From Burkholderiales bacterium (GTDB lineage Bacteria > Pseudomonadota > Gammaproteobacteria > Burkholderiales > Casimicrobiaceae), in contig JAISYH010000021.1 of assembly GCA_031270015.1 (NCBI GenBank), forward strand, positions 1 to 57,064: DNA of 57,064 nt, given 5' to 3'. Positions within the stretch are counted from its first letter, which is position 1, and every line of letters starts with the position of its first letter. Of this stretch, positions 1 to 8,908 are shown one piece after another. The position numbers and the translations under genes are program-made. The notes below the pieces were generated by a model. The model searched no databases, was not told the origin of the DNA, and was given only the letters and a program-made list of their open reading frames with translations.

Positions 1-53
1 GTCTCTCGCAAAATGCGGACTATTGGTTCATCACTGTAATATTTCTTCTTCAT
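1..53 (-). CDS. IS3-type transposase OrfA, N-terminus only (runs off window)
   Basis: Read on the minus strand from the ATG at 53, the sequence encodes MKKKYYSDEPIVRILRE, which resembles the start of IS3-family OrfA helix-turn-helix proteins. A strong Shine-Dalgarno (AAGGAGG) sits about 5 bases upstream of the ATG, so this end looks intact. The gene continues beyond the left edge of the window. With only 17 residues visible the family call is tentative. Confidence 0.5.
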   Translation of the reverse strand, partial: MKKKYYSDEPIVRILRE

Positions 54-92
54 AACGCCTCCTTCTTCAAGAGACCATTATCTCTACTTCAA

Positions 93-590
93 TTGGATCG
101 AAAAAATGGGGGCAGGTCAAAAACTACCCCGTTCGTTGTCATTGACCGAACCCGTAAGCCCACCTATGCCGAACTACATCAAAAAGCGGGAACAATAGAG
201 TCCGCGCAGTTCCTGCGCCATCTCGAGGAGGCGTCATCCATATCGTCTGACGGACAACGGCATTTAGTTCATTCATCAGGAGCAGGATAAGTATGCCGCA
301 GAACACACCTTTGAACGGTTTTGCCGACAGTTCTCCATTGAACACGGGCTAACCCAAGTCAAGCCTCTCTGAATTCATGAGCAAATAGAAAGAATGAATC
401 GCGCTCTAGAAAGCCGCCGTCAAACATCATCACCCCAGCCACCGACACCAAATCGAAGATCATTCATATGACTTCATCCAAGCTTACGACTTCATTCGGC
501 GATTGAAAACGCTTCAGAGCATGACGCCCTATGAACACCTTTGTAAAATTTGGACAACTGAAATCGAACGATTTACTATGAGTTTGAATC
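93..590 (+). pseudogene. Decayed IS481-family transposase (catalytic and C-terminal part)
   Basis: Fragments of an IS481-type integrase-core transposase are spread over several frames. 'DRTRKPTYAELHQKAG' lies near 140-195, 'PYRLTDNG' near 237-270, 'EHTFERFCRQFSIEHGLTQVK' near 300-365 in a frame with an internal stop, 'IERMNRAL' near 385-410, and the typical end 'RLKTLQSMTPYEHLCKIWTTE' near 500-560. Frameshifts and stops show it is dead. The order of the pieces follows the intact family protein, so this is one decayed copy. Confidence 0.75.
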
Positions 591-637
591 AGAAATTCGG
601 GGACCAAACATCTCTAGCCACTTGAGTCTCTTACCGC

Positions 638-643
638 TATAAT
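638..643 (+). promoter_or_regulatory. -10 box of the tRNA-Ser gene
   Basis: A perfect TATAAT lies 13 bases upstream of the mature tRNA 5' end. The -35 region is weak: TTGAGT at 622-627 is too close, and no good hexamer occurs at 17-bp spacing. Confidence 0.5.
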
Positions 644-656
644 CTTATTCCCTTAC

Positions 657-744
657 GGAGAGGTGGCAGAGTGGTCGATTGCGCGTGACTCGAAATCACG
701 TTTACGGAAGCGTAACGAGGGTTCGAATCCCTCCCTCTCCGCCA
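657..744 (+). tRNA. serU: tRNA-Ser (anticodon CGA)
   Basis: An 88-nt cloverleaf with a 7-bp acceptor stem (GGAGAGG at 657-663 with CCTCTCC at 734-740), a long variable arm as in type II tRNAs, the T-loop GTTCGAATCC and an encoded 3' CCA. The anticodon loop reads CTCGAAA, giving anticodon CGA, which decodes UCG serine codons. It has its own -10 box and terminator and looks functional. Its 3' end is a classic integration site, and an integrase remnant lies just downstream. The symbol is by analogy with E. coli. Confidence 0.95.
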
Positions 745-756
745 CATGATAATCCC

Positions 757-791
757 AAGCCGTCCGGTAACGTCCACCGTGACGGCTTTTT
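757..791 (+). terminator. Rho-independent terminator of tRNA-Ser
   Basis: The stem pairs AAGCCGTC (757-764) with GACGGCTT (781-788). A further inner pairing CGGT/ACCG surrounds the loop, and a T-run follows. It starts 12 bases after the CCA end. Confidence 0.8.
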
Positions 792-919
792 CATAGGGGG
801 AATCGGATTTGACTGTCTGATAACGTCCAAAGAAACCTATTGGTATCCAAGAATTTTTTTGGGGATAACTTTGGGGTAACTGTTATTAGCTATGTTCTAG
901 CCAAAAAGCTAACTGCCCA

Positions 920-1090
920 ATGTTGCTAGCGATGGCAAAAAGAATAGAAAGTCGTGGGGCTATTGATATTGCCAAGCGTTCTTTGCAGGCTAGCGGACAG
1001 ATTATGCGTTATGCCGTAGCACATGGATTGACGGAACGTAATCCGGTGGCAGACATCAAGCCGTCGGATGCGTTGACCTCAAGAAAAAGT
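920..1090 (+). pseudogene. Tyrosine integrase (P4/DUF4102 type) core-binding domain fragment
   Basis: The fragment encodes residues such as 'RIESRGAIDIAKR', 'QIMRYAVAHGLTERNP' and 'ADIKPSDAL', the recognisable arm/core-binding region of P4-like phage integrases. The catalytic domain with its R-HxR-Y residues is absent, as is most of the N-terminus. Position about 175 bp after the 3' end of a tRNA gene is where such integrases sit in integrative elements. It therefore marks the scar of an element that entered at tRNA-Ser. Confidence 0.7.
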
Positions 1091-1189
1091 CAGAACTTCG
1101 CTCAGTAAGCTTCCCCGTCAAGTAGACAGTTCATAACTTGTACTCCTAACCTTCTTTCTTATCGTAAGATATGCAAAAGGAAGAAGAAC

Positions 1190-1375
1190 ATGAACGCAGA
1201 AACGAAGGTAGCGCGGTAGCAGTTGTCAGTGTTGGAACTGGCGGAGAATGTCAGACAACGTTTTGAAAGCGTATACCGGCGTCACACCCGCAGTTCTACG
1301 AATACAAGCGGCGGTTCCAGCCCCACGGGTTGGAAGGGTTGAAGGACCTGCAGAAGTGGTCCCACAAAACTGTAC
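1190..1375 (+). pseudogene. IS481-family transposase N-terminal fragment (broken)
   Basis: It starts at an ATG with an AGGAAGA ribosome site and reads 'MNAETKVAR' followed by a stop, then 'QLSVLELAENV'. In a shifted frame it continues 'QFYEYKRRFQPHGLEGLKDL', the typical N-terminal helix-turn-helix of IS481 transposases. A nonsense codon and at least one frameshift make it inactive. It lies downstream of the C-terminal remnant at 93-590 in the same orientation, so the two are either separate copies or rearranged. Confidence 0.6.
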
Positions 1376-1394
1376 AATAACTTAGACAGTGTCG

Positions 1395-1975
1395 TCACGA
1401 AATTTTAGCCCATAAGGCAATACACTGGATTTGCACGGCAGCCACAAAGGAAGCCACATTTTTGGCGTAACGGGTCGCAATGCCCCGCCAACGCTTCAGA
1501 TGCAAGAAGGCATTCTCCACCCGATGTCTATGTCGATATAGGTGTTTATCGTATTTGCGCTGCTCTTTTCGGTTCTTCCCGGACGGAATGACTACCTGCA
1601 TTCTCATCTCTTTTGCCTTCTCGACGATGGCGTCTGTGTCATAGCCCCGATCCGCCAGCAAACACTGCGTTTCCATTCCTTCGATCAATGCGGAAGCCTT
1701 TGTACAATCCGCTGTGGTACCCGCTGTAACAAATACTCTGATCGGCATACCATGCGCATCCACGGTCAGAGGTATCTTGCTGTTGATCCCTCTTTTGTAA
1801 TCCCCATCTCCCGATTGCCTCCTCGTGCCCCACTCGCATCAGGATGTCCCTTGATATGAATCAGCCATTCATAATCCGCCTCATCCACCAGACGTTCCAG
1901 CAATCCTTTCCCAGCCCCCCTGACCGAGAAGACGCGGCTCCAGAAGCGCCCAGACGTGATCCGAAATATCGTGAC
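1395..1975 (-). pseudogene. IS5-family transposase, broken
   Basis: On the minus strand the N-terminus 'DISDHVWALLEPRL' lies near 1925-1970 and joins abruptly to 'LVDEADYEWLIHIKGHPDASGARGG' near 1820-1895. This implies an internal deletion of some tens of residues. The frame then shifts near 1805 into a 122-residue C-terminal frame (from 1763) with 'VDAHGMPIRVFVTAG', 'LLADRGYDTDAI' and 'RHRVENAFLHLKRWRGIATRYAK'. The DDE catalytic elements of the C-terminal half are readable. Some IS5 groups use programmed frameshifting, but the deletion argues that this copy is dead. Confidence 0.7.
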
Positions 1976-1989
1976 GATGCTGTCTACGT

Positions 1990-2223
1990 GACCTGTTGCG
2001 TCTTGAAAGCGTTTCTGCTGGGCGTAGCCGGATACGTCGCCTGATGAAGCGGATGGGCATTGAAGCGCTTTATCGCAAAGCCAACACCAGCAGGCGCAAC
2101 CAAGAGCGCCGCATCTATCCCTATCTGCTACGCGACCTGACGATCATCCGTCCCAATCAGGTCTGGGCGATGGGCACCATCTACATCCCGATGAAGAAAG
2201 GAGACAGATCAATATCTTTATAA
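1990..2223 (+). pseudogene. IS3-family transposase OrfB fragment
   Basis: The fragment encodes 'GRSRIRRLMKRMGIEALYRKANTSR' split with 'YPYLLRDLTIIRPNQVWAMGTIYIPM', the linker and start of the rve integrase core of IS3 OrfB. The usual D of the first catalytic motif (WAxDITYIP) is replaced (WAMGTIYIP), and the rest of the domain is missing. The sequence after it (2223-2250) resembles an IS terminus, but no direct repeats could be confirmed. Confidence 0.7.
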
Positions 2224-2302
2224 TGCTCCACCTAAATTGACACGGAATTCTGGACACCCTCGGCATAAATGCTAGGGCTATTTTTTTACTTATTCAAATC
2301 CT

Positions 2303-3055
2303 TTAGATATTCATTTTATTGAATATAAAAGAAGGTAGATGTCGCACGACCATCATGATTAGCCACCATTTCCTTGGCGTATAAACGATTTTCTTGCCAA
2401 AGTTAATGTCGTTGACAATTTTCTTGGCTACATCTTCAGCGGGAGACAATTTTGCGCCTTGCCTTTTCAGGTTTGCCGTCATTGGTGTATCTGTTGGGCC
2501 TGGTTTAATCAATACTATGTTGACAGCAGTGCCCGCAAAACGATGTTGTAATCCTTGCGCATAGCGAGCAACCAATCCCTTCGCAGCGCCGTAAACATAA
2601 TTGGATTTCCTTCCCCTATCACCAGCGACAGAACCAATCAAGGCGATTGTCCCGTGATTATTTTTTTCCATATGTTGAGCGAACGCTTCTGCCCAGAGGG
2701 CTGGTGAACTACCATTGACTTCCAAGGCGTACCAACATGTTTGTAAATCATCCTGACAACTTGATTGCTCCGGTAAAGAACCATGCGCAATCAAGGCAAT
2801 ATCAATTTTTCCCGATGCTGAGATTTTTTCCACTGTCTCTTTTATTTTTTTAGGATTCAGAAAATCTGTATAAATTATATTTATATTTGACTGTGGGCTA
2901 CGTATTTGGAGGTCAGTTACGATCGTTCCTGTTTTTTGGGTATCTCGAGCAATTAATGTAAGAGCAATAGGTTTGCTTTGTACCCATAATCTGGCACACT
3001 GCTCGGCAATAGCTGATGTAGCACCAACAATAACTATCTTTTTTTTACCATTCAT
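2303..3055 (-). CDS. SDR oxidoreductase, DprE2-like (decaprenylphosphoryl-2-keto-ribose reductase)
   Basis: A 250-residue short-chain dehydrogenase. It has an N-terminal nucleotide loop 'VGATSAIAE' (about residues 10-18), the 'AHGSL' motif in the NNAG position, a serine in 'GSVAGDRG', and the YxxxK pair in 'YGAAK'. In mycobacteria DprE2 completes the 2'-epimerisation of polyprenyl-phospho-ribose to polyprenyl-phospho-arabinose using NADH, with DprE1 as partner. The gene directly follows a DprE1-like gene (one base between stop and start), with GtrA upstream, which is the mycobacterial order. The start is the ATG at 3055 with GGAAATTG upstream. An unrelated SDR role cannot be excluded from the motifs alone; context decides the call. 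Confidence 0.8.
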   Translation of the reverse strand: MNGKKKIVIVGATSAIAEQCARLWVQSKPIALTLIARDTQKTGTIVTDLQIRSPQSNINIIYTDFLNPKKIKETVEKISASGKIDIALIAHGSLPEQSSCQDDLQTCWYALEVNGSSPALWAEAFAQHMEKNNHGTIALIGSVAGDRGRKSNYVYGAAKGLVARYAQGLQHRFAGTAVNIVLIKPGPTDTPMTANLKRQGAKLSPAEDVAKKIVNDINFGKKIVYTPRKWWLIMMVVRHLPSFIFNKMNI

Positions 3056-3056
3056 T

Positions 3057-4355
3057 TCAATTTCCTATCAAGCGCCGGGACAATCCCGAGCTAATCCCTG
3101 GATCACGGTATTTAAGAAACTCCGTTAGTCGAGGATAACCAGATTCGAAAAGATCGCGCGGCATACATGCATCTTTTGCCAAATAAATACACCCGCCCGC
3201 TTCGCGGACAATATCATCTATACGGCTAAAAAGTTTATGTGTGCGATCTCTTCGATTAGGAAAATCCAGCGCCAAGGTAACACCTGATCGGGGGAAACTC
3301 ATCATGCCAACAGATGGTCGATCACCAAAGGTTTTTAGAACAGCGAGAAACGAACCGGTACCTGAATTCTCGATTTCTTTGAGCATGGCTTGCACAGCAT
3401 CTTGTCCAACATTTCGCGGTACAACACTTTGATACTGAAAAAACCCTCTGGCCCCATACATTCGATTCCATTCGAGTATATTGTCCAACGGATAAAAGAA
3501 GGTTTCGTAATAAACAATACTTCTTTTAGCACGCATCTTGTTGAGGTTGTAATAAGCCATATTAAAAAGACGTAATGAAAGGCCATTTACTAGCGATATA
3601 GGGGGTTCGAAAGGCATGGTTAATTTATACTCTTTGGGTTTTTGGCGGTACTCTGTGTTTGCTGTATTACCGCGCATAAATAACCCCCGTCCCTTTCCAG
3701 TGAGACAGTCAATCCAAGCAACTGTATTTTCCCAATTTTTTCCTGACTCGTCTGAAAGACTAAAAAATTCGTTCAAGTCGGCATATGGGATAGTTTCGGC
3801 ATCAAGCCAAGGGCCAACAACACGTTGAAGCTGAATTTCTGCTTGAACGATGATGCCTGTCAATCCAATGCCACCAACCGTAGCGGCAAACCAGTCTGAT
3901 CGTTCATTAGGTCCACAGTCGATGATTTCGCCATTTGTACGGATTATTTTTATTCGTTTTACATGATTGCCAAAAGACCCATGAATATGATGACTCTTCC
4001 CGTGCACATCACATGCGATAGCGCCACCAACAGTAACGATTTGAGTTCCAGGTGTCACCGGTAAAATCCAGCCGCGCGGAATCACAAGGCGCTGAATATC
4101 TCGAAGCAAAACACCTGCTTCACAAGTAAGATGCCCTGTATCGTCGTCAAATTCCATAAAGTGATCAAGCCCACTCATATCCCAAAGCCTACCTCCTGAA
4201 TTGAGACAAACATCACCATAACTTCGCCCCATCCCATAAGCCAAACCAGATCGTCCATTTTCCCCGATAATTTCAGCAACCTTATCAGAATCATTTATGG
4301 TTATGACATCATGCTCATCCATGTTAAGACGTCCCCATGAAGATACAATCCTCAT
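3057..4355 (-). CDS. FAD-linked oxidase, DprE1-like (decaprenylphosphoryl-beta-D-ribose 2'-oxidase)
   Basis: A 432-residue protein with an N-terminal PCMH-type FAD domain: 'GMGRSYGD' near residue 42, then 'PGTQIVTVGGAIACDVHGKS', which matches the DprE1 signature including the His-Gly-Lys segment. The C-terminal substrate domain ends with 'YLAKDACM'; its Lys394 corresponds to catalytic Lys418 of Mycobacterium tuberculosis DprE1. DprE1 oxidises the 2'-hydroxyl of polyprenyl-phospho-ribose at the inner membrane. The position of mycobacterial Cys387, target of benzothiazinones, is Ala362 here ('LALDFP'). The start overlaps the GtrA stop by 4 bases, so the two are translated together. Confidence 0.85.
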   Translation of the reverse strand: MRIVSSWGRLNMDEHDVITINDSDKVAEIIGENGRSGLAYGMGRSYGDVCLNSGGRLWDMSGLDHFMEFDDDTGHLTCEAGVLLRDIQRLVIPRGWILPVTPGTQIVTVGGAIACDVHGKSHHIHGSFGNHVKRIKIIRTNGEIIDCGPNERSDWFAATVGGIGLTGIIVQAEIQLQRVVGPWLDAETIPYADLNEFFSLSDESGKNWENTVAWIDCLTGKGRGLFMRGNTANTEYRQKPKEYKLTMPFEPPISLVNGLSLRLFNMAYYNLNKMRAKRSIVYYETFFYPLDNILEWNRMYGARGFFQYQSVVPRNVGQDAVQAMLKEIENSGTGSFLAVLKTFGDRPSVGMMSFPRSGVTLALDFPNRRDRTHKLFSRIDDIVREAGGCIYLAKDACMPRDLFESGYPRLTEFLKYRDPGISSGLSRRLIGN

Positions 4356-4765
4356 AAAATCTCCTTACGAAAAACGAAATATTTATCCAGCCTATACTTG
4401 ACTAAATAGCCAATGATCAATCCAATAATGCCACCCAAATAGCGCATTTCTTTAGTGCCAAAAAAGTGATGAAAACCAAATTCAAATCCCCAGAAAATTG
4501 CTGTAGTAACTCCTCCCATAACGGTATAGAGAACAAAAGTCTGTGTATCATGTACTACATTTTGAGCATGAAATCGGAAAATGTAACGCTTATCAAGAAT
4601 ATACTTAACAACAAGCCCCGCTCCTGTTCCGACGATGATAGAAATCAAAATATAAAAAGGGCCTTTATATAGATGAACGACCAGATCTTGCGCTCCGATA
4701 TTTACTCCAATAGCAATTAATGCAAAAATAGCATAGCTCACCGCCAACCCAAATGGAATGGTCAT
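4352..4765 (-). CDS. GtrA-family small membrane protein
   Basis: About 137 residues with four hydrophobic helices, and the GtrA pattern of a helix, 'KYILDKRYIF', two further helices and a closing 'VKYRLDKYFVF'. GtrA proteins are thought to help flip or present polyprenyl-linked sugars; mycobacterial Rv3789 next to dprE1 is the closest contextual parallel. I chose the ATG at 4765, which gives the usual family length. An upstream ATG at 4819 would overlap the divergent gene, and neither has a clear ribosome site. First gene of a GtrA-DprE1-DprE2 operon. Confidence 0.8.
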   Translation of the reverse strand: MTIPFGLAVSYAIFALIAIGVNIGAQDLVVHLYKGPFYILISIIVGTGAGLVVKYILDKRYIFRFHAQNVVHDTQTFVLYTVMGGVTTAIFWGFEFGFHHFFGTKEMRYLGGIIGLIIGYLVKYRLDKYFVFRKEIL

Positions 4766-4791
4766 TAAGAAAAAATACGAGGATATTAAAA

Positions 4792-5676
4792 ATGTATCGT
4801 AGCACAACGCCTCCATCATTTCTAGAATGGATGTTGGGGTTAATCAAACTGATGAGACCAAAACAATGGATAAAAAACATTTTTGTATTGGCTCCTTTTC
4901 TTTTTTCCGGAGCATTTCTTAATGAGGACGCGACCTCTCAGACGTTTTTAGCTATGCTACTTTTTTGCGTAGCATCTTCGGCAGCCTACATCATTAACGA
5001 TATTCGAGACATTGATCATGATCGTCGCCACCCAGAAAAGTCTAAAACACGTCCATTAGCCGCAGGTATTATTTCAATACCTGCCTCTTTGATATTGCTC
5101 ATAATGCTTTATGGTATTCTACTCTATGGATGGTTCCTGACTCCAAAGGTCGTTTTAGTGATTATTGTTTATTTAATCCTCAATTTGCTCTATACCTTTG
5201 TGTTGAAACATCAGCCCGTACTGGATATTTTTTCTATAGCGGCTAGTTTTGTTCTTCGAGTTTATGCTGGAGCTGTAGCCATTGTTGTTCCTGTATCTCC
5301 TTGGATGTTTATCACAACACTTTGTCTTGCTTTATATCTTGCCGCAATCAAACGCCGTCAAGAATTAAATCAAAGAGGTGTTAGTGGCCGTAACGTACTA
5401 GAAAAATATTCCGTCTCACTTGTAGATCGTTACGCAGAAATGTCTGCAACAGGGGCTATGCTTTTTTATAGTATATTTGTAGTATCTGCCAAACCGGAAT
5501 TGATTACCACAATTCCTTTGGTGCTGTTTGGTCTATATCGCTATTGGTTTGTAGTAGAGACACTTGATAGAGGGGAATCTCCGACAGATGTGTTATTGTC
5601 AGATTGGCAATTGCTTCTTACTGTAGTTCTATGGATAGCCTTCTGTGTTTGGGCATTATGGCCGGTACAAGGATAA
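4792..5676 (+). CDS. UbiA-family prenyltransferase, likely decaprenyl-phosphate phosphoribosyltransferase
   Basis: A 294-residue polytopic UbiA-superfamily protein. The first Asp-rich motif is 'NDIRDIDHDRRHPEKSKTRP' (near residues 64-83), with the K..RP ending typical of Rv3806c-type enzymes that attach phosphoribose from PRPP to polyprenyl phosphate. 'RYAEMSATGAMLFYS' forms the later motif region. I chose the ATG at 4792 because GAGG precedes it by about 8 bases and the family starts with 'LIKLMRPKQWIKN'. It is divergent from GtrA, followed after 2 bases by the phosphatase gene. AT-rich composition suggests transfer. Confidence 0.85.
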   Translation: MYRSTTPPSFLEWMLGLIKLMRPKQWIKNIFVLAPFLFSGAFLNEDATSQTFLAMLLFCVASSAAYIINDIRDIDHDRRHPEKSKTRPLAAGIISIPASLILLIMLYGILLYGWFLTPKVVLVIIVYLILNLLYTFVLKHQPVLDIFSIAASFVLRVYAGAVAIVVPVSPWMFITTLCLALYLAAIKRRQELNQRGVSGRNVLEKYSVSLVDRYAEMSATGAMLFYSIFVVSAKPELITTIPLVLFGLYRYWFVVETLDRGESPTDVLLSDWQLLLTVVLWIAFCVWALWPVQG

Positions 5677-5678
5677 TT

Positions 5679-6095
5679 ATGGATATTAGTTATGCGCTGA
5701 CTCCTTTTTTAGCATGGCTTATCGCTGGAGTAATAAAATTTTTGGTCAATAGTATTAAAACGAAACAATTAGCATGGCGTTTGATTGGTTACGGAGGATT
5801 CCCCAGTAATCACAGCGCGATTGTCAGCAGTACAACCGTGCTTATTGCGTTGAAAGAAGGCATGAGCCATCCTGCTTTTGGCGTGGCTATCACACTTGCT
5901 TTTATTGTTATGCTCGACGCGAATAGTTTACGTCACCAAATAGGAAAACACGCTACAGTGCTTAATAAACTCACTGCAAATGCTGAAAATTATTTACCGC
6001 TTCGAGAACGTATAGGACACACTCGCCTTGAAATTATTGCGGGTATTCTTGCTGGTATTCTTGTTGCGCTAGTCATAAACTTTTTATGGCATTAG
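5679..6095 (+). CDS. Divergent PAP2 (DUF212) phosphatase, likely polyprenyl-phosphoribose 5-phosphate phosphatase
   Basis: A 138-residue membrane protein with the DUF212 signature 'GGFPSNHSA' near residue 40 and a second motif '[14 protein letters not shown]'. It is hydrophobic at both ends. Mycobacterial Rv3807c, a PAP2-type protein beside Rv3806c, is proposed to remove the 5-phosphate from polyprenyl-phospho-ribose-5-phosphate; this DUF212 protein occupies the same genomic slot, so the same step is inferred. The start is the ATG at 5679, preceded by AAGGA. Its stop overlaps the uvrA stop convergently by 4 bases. Confidence 0.75.
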   Translation: MDISYALTPFLAWLIAGVIKFLVNSIKTKQLAWRLIGYGGFPSNHSAIVSSTTVLIALKEGMSHPAFGVAITLAFIVMLDANSLRHQIGKHATVLNKLTANAENYLPLRERIGHTRLEIIAGILAGILVALVINFLWH

Positions 6096-8908
6096 ATAAC
6101 CAACAATAAGTATTTACCGGTATGACTTAATTTACTTTTCACAACTTTCTCCGGCGCGCCTTCGGCAATGATTTGTCCGCCGCCATTGCCGCCTTCGGGC
6201 CCCAAGTCGATGATCCAGTCGGCGGTTTTGATTACGTCGAGGTTGTGCTCGATGACGACGACGGTGTTGCCGTGATCGCGGAGGCGGTGCAGCACGGCGA
6301 GCAGTTGTTCGATATCGTGAAAATGTAAGCCGGTGGTGGGTTCGTCGAGGATGTAAAGCGTGCGTCCGGTATCGCGCTTCGATAGTTCGAGCGCCAGTTT
6401 GACGCGTTGCGCTTCGCCACCGGACAATGTCGTCGCCGATTGTCCGAGCGTGATATAACCCAGCCCAACGTCCAACAGTGTTTTCAGTTTGCGCTCAATG
6501 GCGGGCACAGGTTCGAAAAATTCGTGCGCTTGTTCAACCGTCATCGACAGAATTTCGTGGATATTTTTACCTTTGTAACGTACTTCGAGCGTTTCGCGGT
6601 TATAACGTTTCCCTTTGCAAATATCACACGGCACGTAAATATCGGGCAGAAAATGCATTTCTATTTTAAGGACGCCGTCGCCTTGACAAGCTTCGCAGCG
6701 CCCGCCTTTGACGTTGAACGAAAAACGTCCTGGCGCGTAACCGCGTTCACGGGATTCTTTGACTTGCGAAAACAATTCGCGTACCGGCGTAAACAGTCCT
6801 GTATAAGTTGCCGGATTCGAGCGCGGCGTACGCCCAATCGGCGATTGATCGACATCGATCACTTTGTCGAAAAACTCTAAACCTTCGATCGAATCGAAAG
6901 ACGCCGGTTCGGTATTGCTGTCGTACAGATGACGAGAAACGGCATGATAAAGCGTATCGTTAATCAGCGTCGATTTACCCGATCCTGAAACGCCGGTCAC
7001 GCAAGTCAATAATCCAATGGGAAGTTTGAGCGTGACATTTTTAAGATTATTACCGCTTGCACCGGATAATATCAACCATTTATCTTTTTGTGGCGCGTGG
7101 CGTTTTTTCGGAATATTGATTTTACGTTTTCCGGAAAGGTATTGCCCGGTCAACGAACGCGGTTCTCGGGCAATATCACGCGCCGTTCCCTGTGCGATGA
7201 TTTCGCCACCGTGTTCGCCCGCGCCCGGTCCGATGTCGACGATATGGTCGGCGGTATTGATCGCTTCTTCATCGTGTTCGACGACAATCACAGTATTACC
7301 AAGATCGCGCAGATGCCGCAATGTCTTCAGTAAGCGACCGTTATCACGTTGATGCAAACCGATCGATGGCTCGTCAAGTACATACATGATGCCGGTCAAT
7401 CCTGAGCCGATCTGACTTGCCAACCGAATGCGTTGCGCTTCACCGCCAGACAATGTTTCAGCAGAACGATCGAGCGACAAATAGTCTAGCCCGACATCGT
7501 TGAGAAAGGATAAACGCGCAATGATTTCTTTGACGATTTTATCGGCGATTTGCGCTCGATTTCCTTGAAATTCAATATTTTCGAAAAAGCGAAAAGTCTC
7601 CTTTAATGAATAAGCATTGATTTCGTCGATTGCGCAGTCGCCGACTTTTACATGTAACGCTTCGCGGCGCAGACGCGAGCCGTGACATTCGGAGCAAGGC
7701 ATATTATTCAAATATTTCGCCAGCTCTTCGCGTACCGCCATCGAGTCGGTTTCGCGGTAACGGCGTTGAAATGTATTGATGACGCCCTCGAACGGATGTT
7801 CACGAATGATCTTCTTACCATGCTCATTGATATAAGGAAAAGGGATAGTTTCTTCTCCCGAACCGTATAAAATAAGGTTTTGAATTTTTTTCGGCAATTT
7901 TTCGAACGGTTTTTCGAGATCGAAACCAGCGTATGTCGCCAACCCTTGCAAAAGTTGAAAATAATACGGATTACGTTTATCCCAGCTTTTGATTGCGCCG
8001 GATGCCAGCGATAAATGCGGAAACGCGACGACGCGTTCGGGGTCGAAGAAAGTGACGGCGCCCAGACCGTCACATTCGGGACAAGCGCCGACGGGGTTGT
8101 TGAACGAAAACATGCGCGGCTCGAGCTCCGCTAGCGCGTAATTACAAATCGGGCAGGCGAAACGCGCCGAAAATAATTGCTCCCTATTATTATCGATATC
8201 GACGACGATCGTGCGTGAATCGCCATGCCGAAGCGCGGTTTCAAATGATTCCGCCAGACGCTGTTTGAATTCTTCACGCACTTTCAAGCGATCGACGACG
8301 ACTTCCAAAGTATGTTTGGTATTTTTCGCCAGTTTTGGTACCGCGTCGATTTCGTATACGGTGCCGTCCACGCGCACGCGTACGAATCCTTGTCCGCGCA
8401 ACGTGTCGATTAAATCATGGTGTTCGCCTTTGCGATTAAGAAAAAGCGGCGCGAGAATCATGATCTTCGTATCTTGCGGCATCGACAAAACCGTATCAAC
8501 CATTTGCGACACAGTAATAGCTTCCAGCTTCTGTTCAGGATGATTCGGGCAATATGGCTCGCCAACACGCGCATACAGCAAACGCAAATAATCGTGAATT
8601 TCGGTCACTGTGCCGACTGTTGAACGCGGGTTATGAGAAGCCGCTTTTTGCTCGATGGAAATTGCCGGAGAAAGTCCTTCGATGGAATCGACGTCGGGTT
8701 TTTCCATCAACTGCAAAAATTGGCGCGCATACGCCGAGAGCGATTCGACATAGCGCCGTTGTCCTTCCGCATAAAGCGTATCGAACGCCAGTGAGCTTTT
8801 ACCAGAACCGGACAAACCGGTGATCACGATTAGCCGGTTACGGGGTAAATCGAGATCAATGTTTTTGAGATTGTGTGTGCGTGCGCCGCGAATACGTAAG
8901 AAATCCAT
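6092..8908 (-). CDS. uvrA: UvrA, excinuclease ABC subunit A
   Basis: A 938-residue DNA damage sensor of nucleotide excision repair that dimerises and loads UvrB. It has two ABC ATPase modules: the first P-loop '[19 protein letters not shown]' near the N-terminus, the second '[16 protein letters not shown]' mid-protein. Two zinc modules are visible (CPIC...CPEC and CEAC...CDIC), plus two LSGGEAQR signatures. The start is ATG 8908 ('[15 protein letters not shown]'), giving the normal length; an upstream ATG at 8983 would add 25 non-conserved residues. It is divergent from the MFS gene, as in many betaproteobacteria. Confidence 0.97.
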   Translation of the reverse strand: MDFLRIRGARTHNLKNIDLDLPRNRLIVITGLSGSGKSSLAFDTLYAEGQRRYVESLSAYARQFLQLMEKPDVDSIEGLSPAISIEQKAASHNPRSTVGTVTEIHDYLRLLYARVGEPYCPNHPEQKLEAITVSQMVDTVLSMPQDTKIMILAPLFLNRKGEHHDLIDTLRGQGFVRVRVDGTVYEIDAVPKLAKNTKHTLEVVVDRLKVREEFKQRLAESFETALRHGDSRTIVVDIDNNREQLFSARFACPICNYALAELEPRMFSFNNPVGACPECDGLGAVTFFDPERVVAFPHLSLASGAIKSWDKRNPYYFQLLQGLATYAGFDLEKPFEKLPKKIQNLILYGSGEETIPFPYINEHGKKIIREHPFEGVINTFQRRYRETDSMAVREELAKYLNNMPCSECHGSRLRREALHVKVGDCAIDEINAYSLKETFRFFENIEFQGNRAQIADKIVKEIIARLSFLNDVGLDYLSLDRSAETLSGGEAQRIRLASQIGSGLTGIMYVLDEPSIGLHQRDNGRLLKTLRHLRDLGNTVIVVEHDEEAINTADHIVDIGPGAGEHGGEIIAQGTARDIAREPRSLTGQYLSGKRKINIPKKRHAPQKDKWLILSGASGNNLKNVTLKLPIGLLTCVTGVSGSGKSTLINDTLYHAVSRHLYDSNTEPASFDSIEGLEFFDKVIDVDQSPIGRTPRSNPATYTGLFTPVRELFSQVKESRERGYAPGRFSFNVKGGRCEACQGDGVLKIEMHFLPDIYVPCDICKGKRYNRETLEVRYKGKNIHEILSMTVEQAHEFFEPVPAIERKLKTLLDVGLGYITLGQSATTLSGGEAQRVKLALELSKRDTGRTLYILDEPTTGLHFHDIEQLLAVLHRLRDHGNTVVVIEHNLDVIKTADWIIDLGPEGGNGGGQIIAEGAPEKVVKSKLSHTGKYLLLVI

